Virus record (IMG/VR): IMGVR_UViG_3300036818_000129
Location: 1 to 34,157 of that record
Direction: 5' to 3' (one strand)
DNA from: a virus
Length of the DNA stretch: 34,157 nt
Under the pieces are notes generated by a model that was not told the origin of the DNA, ran no database searches, and saw only the letters and a list, made by a program, of their open reading frames with translations. The position numbers and the translations under genes were made by a program. Below are positions 15,817 to 21,903 of this stretch, in pieces; the first letter of the stretch is position 1; the number at the start of each line of letters is the position of its first letter.

Positions 15817-16652
15817 TCGATTAATCCATCCTCGAGGAATTGCCGAAGCATTTCACCAGAAACGATTTCCGCGCGGTTGAATTGCGTATAGGAAACGTCG
15901 CAGCGGAATTGCTCGCGGCTCCCAACCGGCATTCGCCGATCACCAATCTCCTGCAGCGGGATCGACAGTACGCTTGCCAGCCCCTCTTCACAGACCACCG
16001 GAATTCCAGCCAACAGCGCATCAATGCCGACATTGCTGTAATGGGTCACAACCGCGTGCGCGCCGCAAAGGGCCGCTTCGAGAGGCTCCTCTGCAGCGGA
16101 AAAGTCGACATCGGGAAGCGGACGTGCCGCGGTCCAACTCGGTTTTGGCCGATATACGATCCGTCGATTACTCAGTTGGCGTAAAGCTGCTATTGTTTTT
16201 CGTTCCCATTCGTAGGGTTCGAACCCGCAGGATTGCGCCCCTTTGCCACTGAGGCCGGCGACGAGGATGTGTCCGTTGGCGGGCGCCGGCGTCCAGGGAG
16301 CAAGCGGCGGAGCATTTGCGAGCCGATCCGCCGGACGCCGACGCTGGAAATACGCAGTCGCATGCCGTGCATCTAACACCACCTTATGCATACCGCCGAA
16401 ATCGCCTCGGAAGGCTCGACGGTGCCAATACCCAAGATCGACATAAAGAAAGTGACCCCCAGCGCGCAGCTGGGCTTCAAACAACGGACGATGCTTCCAT
16501 CCGTAGGCTAACAGCAGCTCGCCATCGGGAACGTCGCTGCACCGAATTTCACGAACCCGCCATCCCTTATTCAGGGCTCCATTGACCAATGCTTCAGCAA
16601 TCCGGCGCGCGCGCGGATGCGTGGGATCATTCAAGACGACGGCGGAGCGCAA
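15813..16652 (-). CDS. GT-B-like glycan protein, paralog 2
   Basis: A 279-residue protein from TTG 16652, the codon with AGGA about 8 nt upstream. It includes HILVAGLSGKGAQS, RRIVYRPKPSWTAARPLP and AVVTHYSNVGIDALLAGIPVV, closely matching the blocks of the genes on both sides. The shared YRPKPSW and H-Y/G-S-N/A pattern indicates the same fold and donor type. The differing N-termini and intervening linkers suggest that each copy acts on another acceptor or that some have lost activity. Overlaps its upstream neighbour by 22 nt. Confidence 0.7.
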   Translation of the reverse strand: MRSAVVLNDPTHPRARRIAEALVNGALNKGWRVREIRCSDVPDGELLLAYGWKHRPLFEAQLRAGGHFLYVDLGYWHRRAFRGDFGGMHKVVLDARHATAYFQRRRPADRLANAPPLAPWTPAPANGHILVAGLSGKGAQSCGFEPYEWERKTIAALRQLSNRRIVYRPKPSWTAARPLPDVDFSAAEEPLEAALCGAHAVVTHYSNVGIDALLAGIPVVCEEGLASVLSIPLQEIGDRRMPVGSREQFRCDVSYTQFNRAEIVSGEMLRQFLEDGLIE

Positions 16653-17428
16653 CCGAGCAATCCTGCTAATGCTTCTCCAGTCTGGATTTCACCGGGACTC
16701 CACTGCGCCCACGCGAGGCGTCGAAACATCGGCAAGCGGTCCCCAAGCCAGCATGCCTCGACGTCATCGACTCCCATGACGGCAGCCGCTCCACCGATCC
16801 ATTTCGGCATGTCATAAAAAACCGGAATCCCAGCTGCGAGCGCTTTGATGCCGGCACCGCTGCCCCAGACGACCGCAGCCCAAGCATCCGTGAAATCGGG
16901 ATCTTTCGGGTTTTCAACGCCTGGGTGGTGCCGTACTACGACGCGGCGCCGGGTCACACTCTGCAGACGCCGCAGCATGTCCGGGAGCCAATTGCTGGGC
17001 ATCCCAACGCCACGTTCGCCATAACCTCGCTGCGGCAGCACCAAGATGTGATCGCCGGCGATCCGCCAGGGCTGGAGCTCGACACCGCACAGCGGCCACC
17101 GATCTTCATCACCGCTCTCCCAGGTACCCGCGCCGTTGTGATGGCCGCGGGCCAGTGCAATAGGCTTACAGCCGTCTATCTTCCCGACCCATCCGTTCTC
17201 TGCGACGATTACGGTTGCGCCAGCTTTCTCGTAGTGTGCCGCCCACCGCTCATTGTGCGGATGGCGGTTCCACATGACCAAGACCTGGTGCGGCCTTTTC
17301 ATTCTTGGCGTATCGCTGACTTTAAACCCGAGGCGCGATAGCCCGACCGTAAATTGTTCCCAGCGGGTATAGTGCGAACGCCGAAGCAGGAGACACGCTT
17401 CGTTCAGAGCAATTCCGCGATCTCGCAT
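16631..17428 (-). CDS. GT-B-like glycan protein, paralog 3
   Basis: A 265-residue protein from ATG 17428 (MRDRGIALNEACLLLRRS), with AAGGA about 11 nt upstream; the open frame to 17479 overlaps the upstream gene. Similar blocks: VLPQRGYGERG, VVVRHHPGVENPKD and VVWGSGAGIKALAAGIPVFY. Here the YRPKPSW motif is replaced by RHHPG, the more usual form in polysaccharide-type glycosyltransferases, so this copy may be closest to the ancestral sequence. Substrate unknown. It lies between the DUF115-like gene and paralog 2. Confidence 0.68.
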   Translation of the reverse strand: MRDRGIALNEACLLLRRSHYTRWEQFTVGLSRLGFKVSDTPRMKRPHQVLVMWNRHPHNERWAAHYEKAGATVIVAENGWVGKIDGCKPIALARGHHNGAGTWESGDEDRWPLCGVELQPWRIAGDHILVLPQRGYGERGVGMPSNWLPDMLRRLQSVTRRRVVVRHHPGVENPKDPDFTDAWAAVVWGSGAGIKALAAGIPVFYDMPKWIGGAAAVMGVDDVEACWLGDRLPMFRRLAWAQWSPGEIQTGEALAGLLGCAPPSS

Positions 17429-17976
17429 CTCCGGAAGTTCCTTATCGCGCTTTCCGGCGTCGCGTTTACGATCTCGCACCCAGCCCGCGACGCGCGTTCG
17501 CGGTAGCCTTTCCAGCCCTCGACCAACCCACCCCGGTACTCGAGGCCCTGCTTCGGGTACCGATTGTGGTAATTTCCGCCGTCGGGATTCCAGTCATAGC
17601 CGAGCAGCACTATCTGCCGCGCGGCCATCATCACCGCCAATGCCACCGCCTGCTGCCCGCTTGTCCGCGCCCGCGGCATCTCCCGAGTGTTGGATTCGAC
17701 AAAAAGCACTCGACCAGGCCACTCCCGGGCGGCGCCAGGTGAAACCGTGATGATCCGGCCCGGCCACTCGGTAAGGATTTCGGCCCGCCCGGCAAACCAG
17801 TCAAAATCCCGGAAGAAGAGCACGCTGGCCCACGGAACATCGAGAAACGCTTCATTGATCGCCAGGCATTCCTCATTCGCCAGCAGCTCAAAGCGAAACC
17901 CTTTGAGACTAGGACCGCCTCCTATAAGAAAGACCCGCTTCCCGCGCCACAGTGGCTCAGCGACCCACGGCGTCAA
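17404..17976 (-). CDS. DUF115-like protein with GGGPSL motif (copy 1)
   Basis: A 190-residue protein. It starts at TTG 17976, the only usable codon after an in-frame stop. It carries VFLIGGGPSL (residues 15-24), CLAINEAF, VLFFRDFDW, a QQAVALAVMMAA helix, IVLLGYDWN and EIVNATPESAIRNF. These match copy 2 at 7463-8071, which bounds the other end of the glycan island. The family's known associations are with surface glycan and flagellar glycosylation. The two copies in one phage are paralogs; the reaction is unknown. The first 20 nt overlap the preceding head gene. Confidence 0.72.
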   Translation of the reverse strand: MTPWVAEPLWRGKRVFLIGGGPSLKGFRFELLANEECLAINEAFLDVPWASVLFFRDFDWFAGRAEILTEWPGRIITVSPGAAREWPGRVLFVESNTREMPRARTSGQQAVALAVMMAARQIVLLGYDWNPDGGNYHNRYPKQGLEYRGGLVEGWKGYRERASRAGCEIVNATPESAIRNFRRCEIAELL

Positions 17977-18607
17977 TGCCGTGTTCTACCATTGCTTCTG
18001 CATCCATTTTGGCAAGCGGTTGCCGGCTGATCCGGATGCCGTCTTCGTAAACATGAAACCGGCCACTTGTGCCCGCCGGACGCATTTCCCGACGCTTCGC
18101 GTCCCGGTTCGGTTCACCTTCACCGGCCGCGGCCACCGGCTCACCACTTTCGTCCCCGACCGAGCCCACACCAAACACACTCGGCACAATGATCGGCGGT
18201 GCTTCCCCGCCAGCCTCAACAACCTCGAATAATGCTGTCTCCAAAGGTACTACGGCACCCACAAGGACCCCGCCAGACGCGCCCTCATTTTCTTTGGCGA
18301 CTACCGGCGGTGCTCCTTGTGGCCCGGTCGCCGCATGGACGTCCGCATCAGATGGCCACGCACTGACGGTCCCGCTATCATAGCCGCCAGCAGTCACTCT
18401 TATCGTCGCGCCCTGTGCTTGAGCCGCCTCGCTTCGCGTATGCTTCGGCCAAGGCGCGGCATCCTCGTCCACTAAGACCGCAGCTTCCATCTCGAGCCAG
18501 CGGCGAACCGAACGCGGCTTCAAGTCATGGACTGTTCCCTCAAAGAAGATGTGGTTCGGGCCTCCCTCGGCTTCCGTCGGCGTCCGCGTAAATCGGATTT
18601 TCGGCAT
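17957..18607 (-). CDS. Phage head-associated protein of unknown function
   Basis: A 216-residue protein starting MPKIRFTRTPTEAEGG, with GGAG 5 nt before the ATG. The N-terminal 60 residues (KIRFTR, FFEGTVHDLKPRSVRRWLEMEAAVLV) follow a pattern common to small proteins encoded right after major capsid genes. The middle is Ala/Gly/Pro-rich and probably disordered, and the end (GRFHVYEDGIRIS) looks folded. It sits behind the decoration gene and a terminator, ahead of the glycan island. No enzymatic motif seen. Confidence 0.62.
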   Translation of the reverse strand: MPKIRFTRTPTEAEGGPNHIFFEGTVHDLKPRSVRRWLEMEAAVLVDEDAAPWPKHTRSEAAQAQGATIRVTAGGYDSGTVSAWPSDADVHAATGPQGAPPVVAKENEGASGGVLVGAVVPLETALFEVVEAGGEAPPIIVPSVFGVGSVGDESGEPVAAAGEGEPNRDAKRREMRPAGTSGRFHVYEDGIRISRQPLAKMDAEAMVEHGIDAVGR

Positions 18608-18620
18608 CCGGTCTCCAGTG

Positions 18621-18659
18621 CAAAAGAAAGATCGCGCCCCATTAACTGCGGGGCGCGAT
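18621..18659 (-). terminator. Rho-independent terminator
   Basis: A 10-bp perfect stem, ATCGCGCCCC pairing with GGGGCGCGAT (18650-18659 with 18631-18640), a 9-nt loop, then CTTTCTTTTG on the minus strand. It lies 10 nt after the decoration gene stop. It would stop or reduce transcription into the small head gene and the glycan island. Confidence 0.8.
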
Positions 18660-18669
18660 AGGCAACGAC

Positions 18670-19128
18670 TTAGCTGATGATTTGCGAGACGATGGTATCG
18701 TCGTTGTTGGATGCCGGTCCGTATTTGCAGTCCAGACCGAACACGGTACCAGACAGCAAAGACGCCGCCGTCGCCGTAACGACGTTTATTCGCAAGAACC
18801 TGAAGCTGTTTGCGATATCCAGTTCGTCAGCACGGCAATTGATTTCGGCAATCGAGTTCGAATTGTCGGTCGGTGTCTGGGTCAGTCCGACAATCGCCTT
18901 GCCGGTAATATCCTTCGCCCCGGCGCCGCCCGAGCTCGTTGCCTGCTCAAGCTTGAATGCGACCGTGCCATTGGAACTGATCGTGCCGACGTTCACGACC
19001 GCCAGAACCTTTGCCCAGATATCCATATCCACCCAGCCGGACGTATAGGTGCCGGCGGTGGCGCTCTGCGGATTGATATGCGCAACCGGGCTAATCGCCT
19101 CGCTTGCAAGCATGTTGTGAGTAGCCAT
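18670..19128 (-). CDS. Capsid decoration-like / minor head protein (putative)
   Basis: A 152-residue protein starting MATHNMLASEAISPV at ATG 19128, with GGAG 10 nt upstream; the open frame to 19143 includes this ribosome site. The sequence is beta-rich (AVVNVGTISSNGTVAF, ASLLSGTVFGLDCKYGP) with Ala/Thr/Gly content typical of virion surface proteins, and the place right after the major capsid gene supports a decoration or head role. It has its own terminator after it and one before it, so its dose is probably set separately from its neighbours. A loosely similar protein is at 31978-32457. Confidence 0.62.
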   Translation of the reverse strand: MATHNMLASEAISPVAHINPQSATAGTYTSGWVDMDIWAKVLAVVNVGTISSNGTVAFKLEQATSSGGAGAKDITGKAIVGLTQTPTDNSNSIAEINCRADELDIANSFRFLRINVVTATAASLLSGTVFGLDCKYGPASNNDDTIVSQIIS

Positions 19129-19142
19129 TTCATAAAACTCCA

Positions 19143-19174
19143 ATAAAAAAGGGCACCAACTAAGGGTGCCCTTT
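19143..19174 (-). terminator. Rho-independent terminator after the major capsid gene
   Basis: AAAGGGCACC pairs perfectly with GGTGCCCTTT (19165-19174 with 19148-19157) around a 7-nt loop, and the minus strand continues into TTTTTTATTG. It lies 33 nt after the capsid stop at 19207 and just ahead of the decoration gene's ribosome site. This is the strongest terminator I can see in the window. Confidence 0.88.
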
Positions 19175-19206
19175 GCACTGGACCAATCTTTATTACGGGC
19201 TAGCGG

Positions 19207-20649
19207 CTAGGGGCGCGCCGCCAAAGTTACTGCCCATGACAGGGTATTGGACCCGTTTTCCCGCGTAATCGTATTGGTCCACAGCGGCGTGCCGTTGAGG
19301 CGGAACGTGAAGCGGAACGCCATCAGGCCTTGATCGAAGAACAAGTGCATCGACACGTCCTGGCGCGGCTCCTGTTGGCCGGCCTTCGTGTACATGATGT
19401 AATTGTCCAGATTCACCAGAATGATGTCGCCCTGAGTGCCGGCGGCACTGCACGGCTCGATCGGAACCACCGGGCGACCCTGGAGCGTCGCATAAGGCGA
19501 TCCGGCGATGCCGTTGGGCCCCAAGTAGACCGGCACTTTCGTGCTGGCTTCCGGGTCAAACGCCATTCTTTGAAGGAACGGCTCAACGTCCTGGTTAATC
19601 AGCCAAATGGCGCCGGCGCGCAGTGGCGCATACATCCGGCCCCACATATCCGTGACATTCTGGAACCAGACGGTGCCAGCATCCTGGGAAGTGGCAGCAG
19701 AAACACTGATCACCGAAGGCGAGTTCAAAATACCGAGAGGCTGCCCCGCACCCGTGCCGCGAATAATCGCGGTATTGATACGCGCCACCATCTTCTGCGG
19801 GGCCTTCAGATTGAGCCAGCCTTCAATCGCTGGCGCATCCTCGAGCAACTCCTCCGAGATCGGCACCAAGGCCATAAGCTTCGCGAGGCGAATGGTGTCC
19901 TGCAACCAGCTGGGCTTCGATTGTGCCACCGTCGCCGCTTCGCTTTCCCAGTAAGCCAGGATGCCGCCGCTCGTTTGCCACGGCGTCGTCTCGTCTTTCG
20001 GGAACGTCATATTGTTGCTCGCCATCGGCATCGTGGCGCAGCGCGTCATCAGGTTTTCCTGAGTATTGATCTTCTGCCAGATCTGGGTTGTAAACTCAGG
20101 AGGAACCGCAAAGCCGCCGTCGCCACCGACACCCTCACTACCGTAGGACGTCGCCGCATTCATCAACCGCGTGGTGGCGCCGTTGTCATTCCGCGCATAA
20201 TGAGAGAATGTCGCTTGTGCGAAATCACCTAGTGTGCGGAACCCGCCGCGCCGGTCGACCGGCGTCGCCGGAACGCTATGCCCGGGTGTTGCGGGAACCG
20301 CGTGCCCTGGATTGGGGCCGCTTGGCCTGTTCTGCGGTTCCATTCCCGCCGGCACCGTCCGACGGCCGGGGCCCCCGAACTGCAGCGGTTCGTTCGCATT
20401 GGCAAGCTTTACCCAACGCGCCGCGTTCGCCCGCAGTTCATCGAGTTGCTCAACCTCTTCATCGGTGAGCTCGCGACCGGCTTCTGCTGCCATCGCACGA
20501 ATCCGCGAATGCTCGTCGATCGCCGCTTGCGCGCGAGCGCGATATTCCTCTGGCTCAACGACAGTCGCCATCGCAAGGATGGCACCCGCTGGCAGAAATG
20601 CCAGTACCTGGCCAATGTCAGCCAGGCCACCATTGACCAAGATGGTCAT
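19207..20649 (-). CDS. HK97-type major capsid protein
   Basis: A 480-residue protein. After a short hydrophobic N-terminal piece comes a helical scaffolding (delta) domain from about 27 to 85 (EYRARAQAAIDEHSRIRAM, TDEEVEQLDELRAN), a Pro/Gly linker with an imperfect duplicate (GHAVPATPGHSVPATP), then the HK97 fold: QATFSHY, SEGVGGDGGFAVPPEF, MTRCATMPM, FPKDETTPW, MALVPISEELLEDA, RGTGAGQPLGILNS and VSMHLFFDQGLMAFRF. The delta domain should be removed by the upstream protease. The ATG at 20649 has GGAGAAG 5 nt upstream; a later ATG at 20571 lacks one. A predicted promoter and a leader shared with the protease gene lie upstream. Confidence 0.93.
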   Translation of the reverse strand: MTILVNGGLADIGQVLAFLPAGAILAMATVVEPEEYRARAQAAIDEHSRIRAMAAEAGRELTDEEVEQLDELRANAARWVKLANANEPLQFGGPGRRTVPAGMEPQNRPSGPNPGHAVPATPGHSVPATPVDRRGGFRTLGDFAQATFSHYARNDNGATTRLMNAATSYGSEGVGGDGGFAVPPEFTTQIWQKINTQENLMTRCATMPMASNNMTFPKDETTPWQTSGGILAYWESEAATVAQSKPSWLQDTIRLAKLMALVPISEELLEDAPAIEGWLNLKAPQKMVARINTAIIRGTGAGQPLGILNSPSVISVSAATSQDAGTVWFQNVTDMWGRMYAPLRAGAIWLINQDVEPFLQRMAFDPEASTKVPVYLGPNGIAGSPYATLQGRPVVPIEPCSAAGTQGDIILVNLDNYIMYTKAGQQEPRQDVSMHLFFDQGLMAFRFTFRLNGTPLWTNTITRENGSNTLSWAVTLAARP

Positions 20650-20692
20650 TCAGGCTTCTCCATTTTTGAGAAAAGCCCGATGTCGGTCGGAC
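20647..20692 (-). repeat. Shared leader repeat, copy ahead of the capsid gene
   Basis: 46-nt segment almost identical to 21798-21844. It holds GTCCGACCGACATCGGGCTT (20692-20673), which can form a small hairpin (CCGA/TCGG), followed by the GGAGAAG ribosome site and the ATG of the capsid gene. A five-codon ORF (MEKPE, then TGA) overlaps the ATG. Confidence 0.75.
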
Positions 20693-20723
20693 CACGGTAA
20701 ATCCGCTGGTCGGAAGCGGGGAA

Positions 20724-20751
20724 ATTATACGGCTGTCTTTCCCTTTGTCCT
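20724..20751 (-). promoter_or_regulatory. Putative sigma-70-type promoter for the capsid gene
   Basis: AGGACA (20751-20746), a 16-nt spacer, and a perfect TATAAT (20729-20724) on the minus strand. It would give a leader of about 70 nt containing the repeat and the capsid ribosome site. The -35 match is partial (4 of 6), so this is a prediction; the -10 is exact in a GC-rich sequence. Confidence 0.5.
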
Positions 20752-20753
20752 GC

Positions 20754-21800
20754 TCACGCAGCCGCCGCCAATAAGCGGCGCAGCCGGTCTTCTTCCGCCG
20801 AGGCTTTCGCTAACCGCGGCCGCATCGACGCTGGAAGATTTTTAAATCGCTCGGTCGGTTGCACCCGGCGATTGCCGGCGCGCAACACCCAATCACGCAC
20901 TTGCGCCCTCGCCTGGGTTACTCCTACAACATTGGTGCAGAACCCGTTCTTTAAACACTCCGCGGCCGTCATCCACGTTTCGGCGTTCATCATATCGGTG
21001 ATCTTGAACGGATCCATCGAGGTGCGGCCGGCGTATGCCTGGCAGAGCGTCTTGTCGATCGAATCGAGCAGATCTGCTTGCTTTCGCATCTCCGCAGAGT
21101 TGCCGATGCACATGCCCCAGGCATTGTGCACCATCATCATGGCGCCGTCGGACATCGTGATCGAATTACCCGCCATCGCAATCAGCGACGCGATCGATGC
21201 GGCCAACCCGTCTACATAGACGCTTTTGTTCGCCGGGTGCTGATTCAATAGCGAATAGATCGCGGTGCCCTCGAACACATCGCCGCCGTCACTATTGATG
21301 CGGACGTCCAGTGTTCGGACGGGCCCGAGCGACCGTAAATCGGTCGCGATCTGTGCAGCGGAAATTCCACCCAGATACCCACCGCCGATCACGTCATAAA
21401 GAAAGATTTCGGCACCGGTCGTTCCTTGCGCCTTTATCCGATAGCCGCGGCTGACGTTCTCTTTCTTCTCGCCATCGATCGTCTCGAGGAGCGCGCCGGC
21501 CGCGTCAAATACTTCCGTATCATTCTGCGCACTCGCCCGCTGCCGGATCGCCGTCAGCCCCGATCGATAGACGGTCTCGCCCTTGCAGCATGGATATTCG
21601 AAATGATCCTTCGTCTTTGGATCGGAGTCTGGCCGCAACCCCAGGAAATGCTTCCCGTAGTTTGCCCAGTCGTCTCCCTCGGGCCCCAGCCATTTATTGC
21701 CGTCGTCGGCACTAAAGGACCACGCACTCGACTTGTCGACTTTCCCATCTGCAATCAAAGAGCGGGCGTGCGCGCGGCCCGCGCTATTCAACGTCGCCAT
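20754..21800 (-). CDS. Head maturation protease, ClpP-type, with an N-terminal extra domain
   Basis: A 348-residue protein from ATG 21800 with GGAGAGG upstream. Residues about 1-115 form a domain (AWSFSADDGNKWLGPEGDDW, FEYPCCKGETVYRSGL, FDAAGALLETI) that is also found in other phage proteins. From about 125 it is a ClpP-like serine protease: RINSDGGDVFEG (167-178), DGLAASIASLIAMAG with the nucleophile Ser202, MMVHNAWG with His225, and Asp246 or Asp249 in LLDSIDK. Such proteases cleave the delta domain of the capsid protein and act without ATP. It lies directly upstream of the capsid gene. Confidence 0.88.
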   Translation of the reverse strand: MATLNSAGRAHARSLIADGKVDKSSAWSFSADDGNKWLGPEGDDWANYGKHFLGLRPDSDPKTKDHFEYPCCKGETVYRSGLTAIRQRASAQNDTEVFDAAGALLETIDGEKKENVSRGYRIKAQGTTGAEIFLYDVIGGGYLGGISAAQIATDLRSLGPVRTLDVRINSDGGDVFEGTAIYSLLNQHPANKSVYVDGLAASIASLIAMAGNSITMSDGAMMMVHNAWGMCIGNSAEMRKQADLLDSIDKTLCQAYAGRTSMDPFKITDMMNAETWMTAAECLKNGFCTNVVGVTQARAQVRDWVLRAGNRRVQPTERFKNLPASMRPRLAKASAEEDRLRRLLAAAA

Positions 21801-21844
21801 TCAGGCCTCTCCATCTTCGCGAGGAAGCCCGATGTCGGTCGGAC
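21798..21844 (-). repeat. Shared leader repeat, copy ahead of the protease gene
   Basis: 47 nt aligned to 20647-20692 with few mismatches and one indel; the 20-nt core GTCCGACCGACATCGGGCTT is identical. The GGAGAGG site and the start codon of the protease gene lie at its end. This duplication suggests a copied translation-initiation region that coordinates protease and capsid synthesis. The upstream gap (21845-21903) also has a GTCGTC/GACGAC hairpin at 21861-21878. Confidence 0.75.
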
Positions 21845-21903
21845 TGAAAGGATTCCTTGAGTCGTCTATCGGGACGACAAACTGCTGACCTGACCTGGCC
21901 ATT

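Noticed and set aside
19330-20232. Plus-strand 300-residue frame over the major capsid gene
   Set aside because: Antisense of a well-supported capsid gene; composition is Arg/His-rich as expected for a shadow frame.
20649-20663. Five-codon leader peptide MEKPE overlapping the capsid start
   Set aside because: The ATG lies at the ribosome site of the capsid gene and is probably incidental; the protease copy has a different continuation (MERPEWRR), so the peptide is not conserved.
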